A DNA stretch of 64,000 nt, from the NCBI GenBank assembly GCA_004144595.1, contig SEEM01000005.1, positions 1 through 64,000 of the forward strand, given 5' to 3'. The notes below the pieces were generated by a model. It did not search any database, was not told where the DNA came from, and saw only the letters and a list, made by a program, of their open reading frames with translations. Origin of the DNA: Hyphomicrobiales bacterium. Its GTDB lineage: Bacteria; Pseudomonadota; Alphaproteobacteria; Rhizobiales; Beijerinckiaceae. Made by a program: the position numbers and the translations under genes. Of the stretch, positions 8,476 to 17,786 are shown in pieces (the first letter of the stretch is position 1; every line of letters begins with the position of its first letter).

Positions 8476-10008
8476 ATGACGGACGTACTGAAGCTGGCGG
8501 AGATCGGCGGCTTGCCTGCAACATCTGGCCACGCCTTGCATTACGCGCCGGTCGTCAAGGACGACATCGCCGACCGCCCTTCGCCGATCCCTGCAACCAC
8601 CAAACTGCTGTTCGTCACCTCCGAGATGAGCGAATTCATCAAGGCCGGTGGCCTGGGCGAGGTCTCGACCGCGCTGCCTCGCCAAATGCGCAAGTTCTGC
8701 GATGTACGCGTCCTGCTGCCCGGCTTCCGGCAGGTTCGCAAGGCGAGGCCGGCGATGGATATCGTCAAGCAGATGCCGCGGGTCGCCGGTCTGCCGCCAT
8801 GGTCGCTCGGGCGCTTCACCACCAGCGACGGCCTGATCATCTATACCGTGCTCTGCGACGAGCTTTATGATCGCGACGGCTCGCCCTATGGACCATTCGG
8901 CGGCGGGGATTTCGGTGACAACGATATCCGCTTCGCGCGGCTTTCGCTCGCGGCCGCGGAGATCGCCGCCGGCGAGGCAGACCCGAACTGGAAGCCTGAC
9001 GTCGTCCATGTGAACGACTGGCCGTCTGCTCTCGCGCCCGGGTACATGCGCTGGAAGGGGCTGGAGACGCCCTCTATCCTGACGATCCACAACCTGGCCT
9101 ATCAGGGGTTGTACCATCCGCAGCGCATGCGCCTGCTGGGCATCCCGGATCTCGCCTACAGCATCAACGGCTCCGAATTCCACGGCAAGATCTCGTTTCT
9201 GAAGAGCGGCATCTATTACGGCTCGCACGTTACCACCGTGAGCGAGACCTATGCCAACGAGATCACCACGGCAGAGCACGGCTGCGGCCTCGACGGTCTC
9301 CTCAAGACGCGGATGGGCGAAGGCCGATTGACCGGCATCGTCAACGGCATCGACGATAGCTGGAATGCCCTGATCGAAGGCGGCCGCTCCGGAGACCAGA
9401 TCATCCGGCAGTGGAAGCGCCGTAACGCCGCCGAAATCCGCCGGACCTTCGAGCTGCCGGATTCGCGCGGCCCGCTGTTCTCGATCATCTCGCGCCTCGT
9501 GCACCAGAAGGGCATCGATCTGTCGCTCGAGGCGGCCGAGACCATCGTGGCGCGAGGCGGCCAGCTCGTCGTGACCGGACGCGGCGAGCCGCGCATCGAG
9601 GAAGCCGTCGAGAAACTGGCGCGGCGATATCCGCATGCCGTCGCCGCCCGCATCGGCTTCGACGACAACGAGGCGAGGCGACTGTTCGCGGCCAGCGATT
9701 TCCTGCTGATGCCGTCGCGCTTCGAGCCGTGCGGGCTGAGCCAGATGTATGCGCAGCGCTCGGGCGCCTTGCCGATCGCCTATCGGACGGGCGGGCTCGT
9801 CGACACCATCGAAGACGGGCTCTCGGGCTTCCTGTTCTCCAGCCTCACCGGCGTGGGACTGACGGGGGCGATCACCCGAGCGCTCGATGCCTTCCGCTCT
9901 AAGCGCTCCTTCCGCCTGATGCGGGATCACGCCATGGCCAAGCGCTTCGACTGGCGTCGCCCGAGTTTCCGCTACGCGGATGTCTACGCTCGCGCGCTTA
10001 CTGCCTGA
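8476..10008 (+). CDS. glgA: Glycogen synthase (ADP-glucose type, GT5)
   Basis: Transfers glucose from ADP-glucose to the non-reducing end of glycogen. The 510-residue product has the GT5 features: LLFVTSEMSEFIKAGGLGEVSTALP (the KxGGL nucleotide-sugar motif), VHVNDWPSALAPGYMRW, TVSETYANEITTAEHGCGLDGLL, ISRLVHQKGIDL, and the C-terminal SRFEPCGLSQMYAQRSGALPIAYRTGGLVDTI. The ATG at 8476 is chosen because GAGGG lies seven bases upstream and the EcfG-type promoter ends at 8446, so the in-frame ATG at 8344 would be upstream of that transcript start. There is an N-terminal extension of about 40 residues before the first Rossmann strand compared with the usual enzyme. glgC, which makes the substrate, is not in the window. 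Confidence 0.94.
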   Translation: MTDVLKLAEIGGLPATSGHALHYAPVVKDDIADRPSPIPATTKLLFVTSEMSEFIKAGGLGEVSTALPRQMRKFCDVRVLLPGFRQVRKARPAMDIVKQMPRVAGLPPWSLGRFTTSDGLIIYTVLCDELYDRDGSPYGPFGGGDFGDNDIRFARLSLAAAEIAAGEADPNWKPDVVHVNDWPSALAPGYMRWKGLETPSILTIHNLAYQGLYHPQRMRLLGIPDLAYSINGSEFHGKISFLKSGIYYGSHVTTVSETYANEITTAEHGCGLDGLLKTRMGEGRLTGIVNGIDDSWNALIEGGRSGDQIIRQWKRRNAAEIRRTFELPDSRGPLFSIISRLVHQKGIDLSLEAAETIVARGGQLVVTGRGEPRIEEAVEKLARRYPHAVAARIGFDDNEARRLFAASDFLLMPSRFEPCGLSQMYAQRSGALPIAYRTGGLVDTIEDGLSGFLFSSLTGVGLTGAITRALDAFRSKRSFRLMRDHAMAKRFDWRRPSFRYADVYARALTA

Positions 10009-10097
10009 ATATGGGGCTGGCGGAGCGGTCAGCGATCACAAGCCGCCCGACGCTTGGCCCGGCGGCGATCTCGCTACGTCAGCCGAACGCGGGCGGA

Positions 10098-10379
10098 TCA
10101 GGCTTTCGCTTTAGGCGCGGACTTGCTCGCAGCCGCTTTTTGGGCAGGGGCGGCCTCGGTCGCGGCCTTTTTTGCCGGGGCCGTCACCTTCGGCTTGTCG
10201 CTCGCGGCGGACGACGTCTTCCCCTTGGCGGGCTGGGCCTTCTTGGCCCCTTGGCCGGTGCTGGCAGCGACCCGCTCCTCTGCAAGGCGCCAGTGCTGGG
10301 CGTCGCGGCCCTCGGGCTTTCCCTCGGCCTCCCAGATCGCGTAGGCGGTGTCACGGACGATCTGTTCACGGCTCATCAT
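10098..10379 (-). CDS. Small DUF2934 protein
   Basis: A 93-residue protein. Its first ~45 residues match the DUF2934 pattern (REQIVRDTAYAIWEAEGKPEGRDAQHWRLAEERV); the rest is a basic, Ala/Lys/Pro-rich tail with histone-H1-like low complexity. The function of DUF2934 is unknown; the tail suggests nucleic acid or polyanion binding, which is inference. Two adjacent ATGs begin the gene (10379 and 10376). GGGAGA on the minus strand is better spaced for the second. It is divergent from glgB, and a near-consensus EcfG promoter faces it at 10416-10440, suggesting induction in the general stress response. Confidence 0.75.
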   Translation of the reverse strand: MMSREQIVRDTAYAIWEAEGKPEGRDAQHWRLAEERVAASTGQGAKKAQPAKGKTSSAASDKPKVTAPAKKAATEAAPAQKAAASKSAPKAKA

Positions 10380-10415
10380 CTGTCTCCCTGCACGGCGGCT
10401 GAAACGCTGTGGATG

Positions 10416-10440
10416 AACTGCATCCCGGGTTCTTGGTTCC
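10416..10440 (-). promoter_or_regulatory. EcfG-type promoter for the DUF2934 gene
   Basis: On the minus strand: GGAAC at 10440-10436, a 16-base spacer and AGTT at 10419-10416. The -35 is perfect and the GTT of the -10 is kept. It is about 37 bases upstream of the gene start. Confidence 0.55.
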
Positions 10441-10477
10441 GGTTCTCGTTCCTGCGTTTTTACCATGCTGCGGGAGC

Positions 10478-10503
10478 GGAACGCAGCTCCCTTCTGCTGC
10501 GTT
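10478..10503 (+). promoter_or_regulatory. EcfG-type promoter for glgB-malQ
   Basis: GGAAC at 10478-10482, a 17-base spacer and CGTT at 10500-10503: an exact match to the EcfG consensus. Predicted transcription starts near 10511, about 50 bases before the glgB ATG at 10564. The in-frame upstream ATG at 10465 would lie before this transcript start, which supports the shorter glgB. Confidence 0.75.
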
Positions 10504-10563
10504 GCATCATCACCGATTCCACCTTTCGGGCGGAACACCCTTAGCCTCCGGACAAGCCTCTTT

Positions 10564-12792
10564 ATGCGCCAGTCTGCATTTCCACTGCCCTCCTTGACCC
10601 CGCACGATCTGGTTCTGCTGGAGGAAGGCCGGCATCCCGATCCGTTCGCGGTCCTCGGGCGCCATGCCTTCGAGGGAGGCAGCTTCGTGCGTGCCTTCCT
10701 GCCCGGCTGCAACTATGCCGAACTCGTCACCGGAGAGAACGAGGACCGCAACGCGGTCTCGATGATCACGCAGGGCGACGGCGTCTTCGAGGCAGTCGCA
10801 CCGCCTGACCAACCCTACCGACTGCGTATCTCCTGGCCGGACGGCATCGTCGAGGCGGCCGATCCTTACGCCTTCGGCCTTTCGCTGTCGGAGGACGACG
10901 TCTATCTCTTCGCCGAGGGCCGCCATTTCGATCTCTCGACACGGCTCGGCGCCAATCCGTGGTCCTTCGGAGGCGTAGACGGCGTACTTTTCGCCGTCTG
11001 GGCGCCAAATGCCTCGCATGTCGCCGTCGTCGGCGATTTCAACGGCTGGGATGCCCGCCGTCATCCGATGCGGCGTCGGCTCGGCCCCGGCATCTGGGAG
11101 CTGTTCATTCCCGGCATAGGCCCGGGCGCCGTTTACAAATACGCGATCACCGGACCCGATGGCGAGAAACTGCCTTGGAAGGCCGATCCGCTGGGGCGCC
11201 GGCAGGAACTGCCGCCACGCACCGGCTCGATCGTGGCCGCCGCCCCGGCTTTCGTCTGGAGCGACGAAGAATGGCTGGCGAAGCGCGAGCGCGCGAATCC
11301 GATGGCCGAGCCGCTCGCCGTCTACGAGGTCCATGTCGGCTCCTGGCTAAGGACCGAATGGGGTCAGATGGGCAGTTGGGACGAGGCCACCGAGAGGCTG
11401 ATCCCCTACCTTGAATTCATGGGTTTCAGCCATGTCGAGCTCATGCCGATCACCGAGCACCCGTTCGGCGGCTCATGGGGCTACCAGCCGCTCGGCCTCT
11501 TCGCGCCAACCGCGAGGCTCGGTCCGCCCGAGGCCTTCGCCCGCTTCGTCGACCGCTGCCATGCCGCCGGCATCGGCGTGATCCTGGATTGGGTCCCGGC
11601 CCATTTCCCGTCGGATGAGCACGGTCTCGCGCGCTTCGACGGCACCGCTCTTTATGAGCATGAGGATCCGCGCCAGGGCTTCCACCAGGACTGGAACACG
11701 CTGATCTACAATGTCGGCCGGCGCGAGGTCCGCGGCTTTCTGATCGCCTCGGCGCTGTGGTGGCTGGAGACCTTCCATCTCGACGGCCTGCGCGTCGATG
11801 CTGTCGCCTCCATGCTGTATCGCGACTACAGCCGGCAGCCCGGCGAATGGGTGCCCAACCACCTCGGCGGCCGCGAGAACTTCGAGGCGATCTCCTTCTT
11901 CCAGGAGCTCAACACGCTGGTCGGCGCACGCGGGCGCGGCGCCATCACCATCGCGGAGGAATCCACGGCCTGGCCCGGCGTCACCGCGCCGGTCCATCAT
12001 GGCGGGCTCGGCTTCCATTTCAAATGGAACATGGGCTGGATGCACGACACGCTGCGCTATTTCGCGCGCGATCCGATCCATCGCGGCCACCACGGCGACG
12101 ATGTCACCTTCGGATTGATCTACGCTTTCTCCGAAAACTTCATGCTGCCGATCTCGCATGACGAGGTCGTGCACGGCAAAGGCTCGCTCATCTCCCGCAT
12201 GCCGGGCGACGACTGGCAGCGCTTCGCCAATCTGCGGCTGTGCCTGTCCCTGATGTGGACCCATCCGGGCAAGAAGCTCCTGTTCATGGGCTGCGAGTTC
12301 GGCCAGGAGGAAGAGTGGAACGTCGATGCGCCCTTCCCCTGGCCCGCTGACGATGACGGCCTCCGTCGCGGGACGATGCAACTGGTGCGCGATCTCAATG
12401 CACTCTATCGCGGCACCCCATCCCTGCACCGCCTCGATCACAGCGCCGAAGGTTTCGCCTGGCTGATCGCGGATGACAGCGCCAATGCCGTCTTCGCTTT
12501 CACGCGCTCGGCCGGCGACGGCAGCCCGCCGCTTCTGGTGATCGCGAACATGACGCCGGTGCCGCGCCACGATTACCGCATCGGCGTCGCTGCCGCGGGG
12601 GCATGGGCCGAGCGGCTTGACAGCGATGCGGAAGGCTATGGCGGGGCCGGGCTCGGCAGTGGCGGGCAGGCGACGGCGGAGCCAATACCGTCGCACGGAC
12701 AGGCGCAGTCGCTGGCGCTGACCCTGCCGCCGCTCGCGCTCCTCGTGCTGGAACATGTGGGGTCGGCCGAAACCGGAGGGCCCGCGCGATGA
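10564..12792 (+). CDS. glgB: 1,4-alpha-glucan branching enzyme
   Basis: Introduces alpha-1,6 branches into glycogen. From the ATG at 10564 it has 742 residues: an N-terminal N1 domain (HPDPFAVLGRHA), CBM48 (FAVWAPNASHVAVVGDFNGWD), then the GH13_9 catalytic barrel with ELMPITEHPFGGSWGYQ, DWVPAHFPSDEHGLARFDGT, nucleophile Asp412 in LRVDAVASMLYRDYSR, TIAEESTAWPGV and LPISHDEVVHGKGS. The last ~50 residues before the end are Gly/Ala-rich. It overlaps malQ by four bases (ATGA), so the two are translationally coupled. The leader lies under an exact EcfG-type promoter. Confidence 0.96.
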   Translation: MRQSAFPLPSLTPHDLVLLEEGRHPDPFAVLGRHAFEGGSFVRAFLPGCNYAELVTGENEDRNAVSMITQGDGVFEAVAPPDQPYRLRISWPDGIVEAADPYAFGLSLSEDDVYLFAEGRHFDLSTRLGANPWSFGGVDGVLFAVWAPNASHVAVVGDFNGWDARRHPMRRRLGPGIWELFIPGIGPGAVYKYAITGPDGEKLPWKADPLGRRQELPPRTGSIVAAAPAFVWSDEEWLAKRERANPMAEPLAVYEVHVGSWLRTEWGQMGSWDEATERLIPYLEFMGFSHVELMPITEHPFGGSWGYQPLGLFAPTARLGPPEAFARFVDRCHAAGIGVILDWVPAHFPSDEHGLARFDGTALYEHEDPRQGFHQDWNTLIYNVGRREVRGFLIASALWWLETFHLDGLRVDAVASMLYRDYSRQPGEWVPNHLGGRENFEAISFFQELNTLVGARGRGAITIAEESTAWPGVTAPVHHGGLGFHFKWNMGWMHDTLRYFARDPIHRGHHGDDVTFGLIYAFSENFMLPISHDEVVHGKGSLISRMPGDDWQRFANLRLCLSLMWTHPGKKLLFMGCEFGQEEEWNVDAPFPWPADDDGLRRGTMQLVRDLNALYRGTPSLHRLDHSAEGFAWLIADDSANAVFAFTRSAGDGSPPLLVIANMTPVPRHDYRIGVAAAGAWAERLDSDAEGYGGAGLGSGGQATAEPIPSHGQAQSLALTLPPLALLVLEHVGSAETGGPAR

Positions 12793-14828
12793 CGGACGAG
12801 ATCCTGCGCCAGCTCGCCGCCCGCGCCGGCGTCGCGCCCGAATGGACCGATCAGACCGGCGCGCTGCGTCAGGTCACGCCCGACAGCCTGCGCGCGATCC
12901 TGCACGCGCTCGGCCTGCCCGGCGATACCGACGACGCCTTGCGCAATTCCCTGGCCGCTGTCGAGGCGCTTCCGCTCTCGGGATCGACGCGCTTCCTGAC
13001 CTCCCGGGTCGGGCAGCCGGTCGACCTCCCCATGGCCGGTGATGACGATGTCGATATCGACGTTGTCCTCGAGGATGGTACGCGTCGCGTTCTCAGGGCG
13101 GATAGAGCCGGTGACCGCCTGCTCCTGCCCGCCTTCGATCAACCCGGCTACCACACGGTCCATCTCGGCGCCGAGGCGACCACCGTGGCGGTCGCACCGG
13201 CGCGCTGCGTCACCTTTCCTGATCTGTCCGGTGGGCGAACGGGCTGGGGCCTTGCAGCGCAGATCTATTCCCTGCGCAGCGCCCATGACGGCGGGATCGG
13301 CAATTTCGCCGGCGCGGCTGCGCTGGGACGGGCCGCCGCAGGCCTCGGGGCCGATGCCCTGGCGATCAGCCCGGTCCATGCGCTTTACGGAGCGCTGCCC
13401 GGCCAGTTCAGCCCGTACTCGCCCTCGACCCGGCTGTTCTACAATCCGCTGCACGCCAATCCCGCAGCAGCGTTCCCTGACGCGTTGCTATCGACCATCG
13501 CCGCGCAGGCCGGTGTCAGCGAAGAGATGGAGCGGCTCTCCAGGCTCGACCAGATCGACTGGCTGGCCGCGACGCCGCTCCGGCAACGTTTCCTGCGCGC
13601 GCTCTTCGATCAGCTGGATAAGGCCGGAGAGAGCCGCGCGGCTTTCGAGCGCTATGCCGCGGAAGCCTCGCCGCTGCTGCGATCCCACGCGATCTTCGAG
13701 GTCCTGCATGCCACGGAGCTTGCGCGCGACCCGACCGTGCGGTCCTGGCGCGACTGGCAGCCCGGCTATCGCGACCCGGACGGCCCGCAGGTAGCGGCTT
13801 TCGCCGAAGCCCATGCCGGCGATGTCCGCTATCAGATCTTCCTGCAATGGCTGACGAGCTTGTCCTATGGCGACGCCCAGCGCGCCTGCCGCGAAGCGGG
13901 CATGACGGTCGGGCTCATCGCCGACCTCGCCATCGGCATGGACGGCGCCGGCAGCCATGCCTGGAGCCGGCAGGACGAGGTGCTGCACGGTCTGAGCATC
14001 GGCGCCCCGCCCGACTATTACTCAGCCGATGGCCAGAACTGGGCGCTGACCACCTTCTCGCCGCGGGGGCTTGCGGCAAGCGGCTATGCTCCCTTCATCG
14101 AGACGCTGCGGGCGAGCCTTCGCCATGTCGGCGGCATCCGTATCGACCATGTCATGGGCATGAGCCGGCTCTGGCTCATCCCGGAAGGCGCGGGAGCGCT
14201 CGACGGGGCTTATGTCAGCTTTCCTTCCGAGACCCTGTTCCGCCTGATCGCGCTCGAATCCTGGCGGCATCGCGCCATCGTCATCGGCGAGGACCTCGGC
14301 ACCCTGCCCTATGGCTTCCGTGACTATCTGCGGGATCAGGGGGTGGCGGGCCTGAGAGTGCTGCGCTTCGAGCAGACCCAGCATGGCTATGTCCGGCCCG
14401 CGGATTGGGATCGCGATGCGGTGGCGCTGACCAGCACGCATGACCTCGTGCCGACCGCCGGCTGGTGGGCCGGCTCCGATCTCGCGCCGGATGATACCGG
14501 CGAAGCCGAGGAGGTCCGGGCCTGGGATCGCGGCCTGCTCTGGGGCGCTTTCCGGGATGCCGGCGTGGCGGACGGCGAACGCCCTCTCCCCGAGGATACC
14601 GACCCCGTCGTCGACGCCGCGATCCGCTATGTCGCTGCGACGCCATGCACGTTGAAGATCGTACCGATCGAGGACGCTCTCGGCCTGCGCGTGCAGCCGA
14701 ATGTTCCCGGCACGACCGTCGAGAAGCCGAACTGGCGGCACCGCCTTGACGGCGACGCCGCTGATGCGCTGGACGCCGACAATCTCGATGAACGGTTGGC
14801 GCCGCTGCGTGCCAAACCCTCCCAATGA
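12789..14828 (+). CDS. malQ: 4-alpha-glucanotransferase (amylomaltase)
   Basis: GH77 disproportionating enzyme that transfers alpha-1,4-glucan segments between maltooligosaccharides. It has 679 residues. Visible signatures: the acceptor-site run SPYSPSTRLFYNPLHANP, DLAIGMDGAGSHAW, the nucleophile Asp453 in GGIRIDHVMGMSRLW, acid/base Glu in IGEDLGTLP, and TSTHDLVPTAGWW carrying the third catalytic Asp. The N-terminal ~150 residues form the beta domain typical of the longer bacterial MalQ. It starts inside the last codons of glgB. In this cluster it probably recycles the short oligosaccharides left by phosphorylase and debranching enzymes. Confidence 0.94.
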   Translation: MTDEILRQLAARAGVAPEWTDQTGALRQVTPDSLRAILHALGLPGDTDDALRNSLAAVEALPLSGSTRFLTSRVGQPVDLPMAGDDDVDIDVVLEDGTRRVLRADRAGDRLLLPAFDQPGYHTVHLGAEATTVAVAPARCVTFPDLSGGRTGWGLAAQIYSLRSAHDGGIGNFAGAAALGRAAAGLGADALAISPVHALYGALPGQFSPYSPSTRLFYNPLHANPAAAFPDALLSTIAAQAGVSEEMERLSRLDQIDWLAATPLRQRFLRALFDQLDKAGESRAAFERYAAEASPLLRSHAIFEVLHATELARDPTVRSWRDWQPGYRDPDGPQVAAFAEAHAGDVRYQIFLQWLTSLSYGDAQRACREAGMTVGLIADLAIGMDGAGSHAWSRQDEVLHGLSIGAPPDYYSADGQNWALTTFSPRGLAASGYAPFIETLRASLRHVGGIRIDHVMGMSRLWLIPEGAGALDGAYVSFPSETLFRLIALESWRHRAIVIGEDLGTLPYGFRDYLRDQGVAGLRVLRFEQTQHGYVRPADWDRDAVALTSTHDLVPTAGWWAGSDLAPDDTGEAEEVRAWDRGLLWGAFRDAGVADGERPLPEDTDPVVDAAIRYVAATPCTLKIVPIEDALGLRVQPNVPGTTVEKPNWRHRLDGDAADALDADNLDERLAPLRAKPSQ

Positions 14829-14985
14829 TGTCTCAGGTGCGCGCGGGCCAGCCGCGCCGGGGGATTGCCGGGCTATGTCCGGCGTTTCGGTGACGCAGCG
14901 ATAATGCGCGATGGCGTCGCGCAGCGCAGCGTTCTCGATTGCGTCTGCCGAGCCCGGTCACGTCGGAACGTCAGGTTCCGCTCCA

Positions 14986-15011
14986 GACAGCCGGACTGTC
15001 CAAGCTTTTTT
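14986..15011 (+). terminator. Weak terminator-like hairpin between malQ and treY
   Basis: A 5-bp stem (GACAG / CTGTC, loop CCGGA), five bases, then six T residues at 15006-15011. It lies 160 bases after malQ and about 100 bases before treY. The stem is short and the T-run is not adjacent, so confidence is low; if real, treY would need its own promoter. The rest of the 286-base gap shows no gene. Confidence 0.3.
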
Positions 15012-15114
15012 GCGAAACCGTCGCTGCCGCGGATTTGGAGGCGAACCCAAGGGCTCGATAGCGCGTTGGCAGGATGACGGCGGCAAGGAAGCGGCCGGCG
15101 AAAACGGGGGTATC

Positions 15115-17676
15115 GTGACGCAAGCCTATCCAGTGCGGGCCACTTATCGGCTGCAGTTTCACAAAGACTTTCCCTTTGCCAGCGGGGCAGCCCTTGCAGG
15201 CTACCTCGGTCGGCTCGGGGTGAGCCACGTCTACGCGTCGCCGATCCTTGCCGCCCGCGCCGGCTCTCTGCATGGCTACGACGTGATCAGCTATGACGCC
15301 GTCAACCCCGAGCTTGGCGGGCTCGACGGCTTCCACGACATGGCCCGCGCCTTCCGGGCCGAAGGATTGGGGATCATCCTCGACATCGTGCCCAACCACG
15401 TCGCCGTCGGAGGCGACGACAACGCGATGTGGCTCGACCTGCTCAAGTACGGGCGCGGCAGCCGGTATGCAGGCTGGTTCGACATCGATTTCGAGGAAGC
15501 GGACCCGCTGCTGGACGGGCGCGTCCACGCGCCTTTCCTTGGGGAGCCTTTCGACGAGGCGCTCGCAGCGGGAAAGATCACGCTGGTCGATGACCCGGAG
15601 CGTCATGGCTTCGCCTTGCGCTATAGCGAGCACCTCTTTCCGATCCGGCCGGAGGATGACGCCGGGCTGCGCGATGGCTTACCCGAGACACAGAGGGATC
15701 CCGAAGCCCTGCGCGCTCTGATCGACCGGCAGCATTTTCATCTCGACTACTGGCGCAATGCCGGCGATCGGCTCAACTGGCGCCGCTTCTTCGATATCAC
15801 CCAGCTCGCAGGCATGCGGATGGAGCGGCCGGATGCCTTCGATGCGGCCCATCGCATCGCCTTCGCGCTCTATGAGGAAGGCTGGATCGACGGGCTCAGG
15901 ATCGATCATGTCGATGGGCTGACGGATCCGGCGGGTTACTGCACGAGCCTGCGCGACCGGCTCACGGCGCTGGCGTCGCGGCGCCCCGGCTGGGCTACTC
16001 CTGGCCCGGCCTGGATCGTGGTCGAGAAGATCCTGGCTGCCGGCGAAGCCCTGCCCGCCGAGTGGAAAACCGACGGAACGACCGGCTACGACTTCATGGA
16101 TCAGGCTAGCGCGGTCCTCCATGCCCCAGATGACGAGAACCGGCTCGGCCTGTTCTGGTCGGAGCTCAGCGGGCGGCCCGCAAGCTTCGCCGATGAGGAG
16201 ATAGCGGCACGGCGTGAAGTGCTCGAACAGGCCTTCGACGGGCAACTGGAGGCGATCACGGCGCGCCTTATGGCGCTGGCCCAGGCGACCGGCCGCGAAG
16301 CGGACATTCCGCGGGGCGCAATGAGACGTGCCCTCACGGCCATCGTCTGCAACATGCACTGCTATCGGACCTATCTGACCGGCAAATCCGCTCCGGAAGA
16401 TCCCGGCTCCGGCTTCATCGAGGCTGTCGCGGCGGCGCGGGCTCAGCCTCAGGCCGAACTCATCGCGCTCGACTTCGTGGTGGCCGTCCTGACGGGAACG
16501 GACATCGCCTTGGAACCGCCTGCGAGGCGCGCGGTGATCCGGCGTTTCAACCAGCTCACCTCGCCGCTGGCTGCCCGCAGCGTCGAGGATACGGCGTTCT
16601 ACCGTTTTGGACGCCTGCTCTCCCGTAACGATGTCGGTTTCGATGCGGCGCGTTTCGCGCTGCCGGTCCCGGAATTCCATGGCGCCATGGCCAAGCGCGC
16701 CGATCTCCAGCCTGACGCGATGCTCGCCCTCTCCACTCATGACCACAAGCGCGGCGCCGATGTCCGCGCCCGCCTCGCGACGATCAGCCAGAACCCCCAG
16801 TCGTGGATGGATGCGGTTCAGAGCTGGTTCGAGATCAACGACCCGATCCGGCCGGAGGGTCTGGATCGCGGCGACGAGTACATGCTTTATCAGATGCTGA
16901 TCGGCACCTGGCCGCAGGACGGACTGACCGGCGACTATGCCGATCGTGTCAGTGGCTGGTGGCGCAAGGCTTTGCGCGAGGCAAAGCTGCGCACGGGCTG
17001 GGCCACACCGAACCAGGATTACGAACAGCTGACGCAGGATTTCCTGCATGCCCTGCTCGATCGGAAGGTCAGCTCTCGCTTCCACGAAGAGCTGGAGCGC
17101 CAACTTGCCTGCATCGGCCCGGCGAGCGCACTCAATGGGCTGGGGCAAATGGTGCTCCAGTGCACCGTGCCGGGCGTTCCCGATATCTATCAGGGCTGCG
17201 AGTTCTGGGATTTCAGCATGGTCGATCCCGACAACCGCCGCCCGGTCGATTTCGCGGCGCGCGAGGGCGCGCTGGCGCAACACGAGGCCGAAGATCGCCT
17301 CCGGGCCGGCTGGAAGAGCGGGCGGATCAAGCAGGACATTCTGCAGCGCCTTCTGATGGCGCGACGCGATCATGCCTCGCTGTTCCGGAGCGGTCGCTAT
17401 CGCGCCCTCTCGGCGCACGGGACGCGGGCTGAGAACCTGATCGCATTTTGCCGTGAGACTGAAACGCAGATGCTCGCTGTGATCGTCCCGATCGGCTGTC
17501 CGGCCGGGGTCGACGGCAGCCTCTCCCTGCAAGCGGACTGGTGGGCCGATACGATGGTCCCGCTTCCGTCCATATCCGGAGAGTGGCGGCCGCTGGTGGG
17601 TTCACCGGTCTCGGGCGGACACGTCACGCTTTCGAATGGGAGCCTCGGTTGCCGTGTGCTGCTCGGAGATCGCTGA
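15115..17676 (+). CDS. treY: Maltooligosyltrehalose synthase
   Basis: GH13_26 enzyme that isomerises the reducing-end alpha-1,4 bond of maltooligosaccharides into an alpha,alpha-1,1 bond, the first step of the TreY-TreZ trehalose route. The 853-residue product begins VTQAYPVRATYRLQF, typical for the family. It has YASPILAARAGSLHGYDVISYDAVNPELGG, DIVPNHVAVGGDDNAMW, nucleophile Asp264 in GLRIDHVDGL, Glu304 in WIVVEKIL, TTGYDFMDQASAVL, and LSTHDHKRGADVRARL near the C-terminus. The GTG at 15115 gives the normal N-terminus; upstream in-frame codons translate to Arg/Ser-rich sequence. No treZ is present in the window, so the second step must be encoded elsewhere or another enzyme must use the product. 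Confidence 0.95.
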   Translation: MTQAYPVRATYRLQFHKDFPFASGAALAGYLGRLGVSHVYASPILAARAGSLHGYDVISYDAVNPELGGLDGFHDMARAFRAEGLGIILDIVPNHVAVGGDDNAMWLDLLKYGRGSRYAGWFDIDFEEADPLLDGRVHAPFLGEPFDEALAAGKITLVDDPERHGFALRYSEHLFPIRPEDDAGLRDGLPETQRDPEALRALIDRQHFHLDYWRNAGDRLNWRRFFDITQLAGMRMERPDAFDAAHRIAFALYEEGWIDGLRIDHVDGLTDPAGYCTSLRDRLTALASRRPGWATPGPAWIVVEKILAAGEALPAEWKTDGTTGYDFMDQASAVLHAPDDENRLGLFWSELSGRPASFADEEIAARREVLEQAFDGQLEAITARLMALAQATGREADIPRGAMRRALTAIVCNMHCYRTYLTGKSAPEDPGSGFIEAVAAARAQPQAELIALDFVVAVLTGTDIALEPPARRAVIRRFNQLTSPLAARSVEDTAFYRFGRLLSRNDVGFDAARFALPVPEFHGAMAKRADLQPDAMLALSTHDHKRGADVRARLATISQNPQSWMDAVQSWFEINDPIRPEGLDRGDEYMLYQMLIGTWPQDGLTGDYADRVSGWWRKALREAKLRTGWATPNQDYEQLTQDFLHALLDRKVSSRFHEELERQLACIGPASALNGLGQMVLQCTVPGVPDIYQGCEFWDFSMVDPDNRRPVDFAAREGALAQHEAEDRLRAGWKSGRIKQDILQRLLMARRDHASLFRSGRYRALSAHGTRAENLIAFCRETETQMLAVIVPIGCPAGVDGSLSLQADWWADTMVPLPSISGEWRPLVGSPVSGGHVTLSNGSLGCRVLLGDR

Positions 17677-17786
17677 GCCGGCACGCATTCGACGAGAGAA
17701 AGGACGGAACGACCTCGCGCCGAGCATCAGGGTAGCCGGGCTCGGCTCCGCCTCATCCAGCGTGAAGATCAACCTCGCCTTGGGGC

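Noticed and set aside
8248-9930. A 560-codon open frame antisense to glgA (and similar long antisense frames in glgP, glgB, treY, the ABC and kinase genes, up to about 700 codons)
   Set aside because: These arise from the strong third-position GC bias of the real genes. Their translations are rich in Arg, Ala, Asp and Gly, match no family I know, and lack ribosome sites.
14965-14969. GGAAC in the malQ-treY gap as an EcfG promoter for treY
   Set aside because: No GTT occurs 16 or 17 bases downstream. The same applies to GGAAC at 17706-17710 and 23109-23113.
14829-15114. Possible transposase remnant in the malQ-treY gap
   Set aside because: A minus-strand frame contains ENAALRDAIA, reminiscent of coiled-coil transposase starts, but it is short and has no other transposase motif or terminal repeats.
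17602-17786. Extension of the M20 peptidase by a frameshift into a protein-like frame (FFDPQLFELSPKARLIFTLDEAEP)
   Set aside because: The annotated end matches the usual C-terminus of RocB-like proteins, so a frameshift is not needed.
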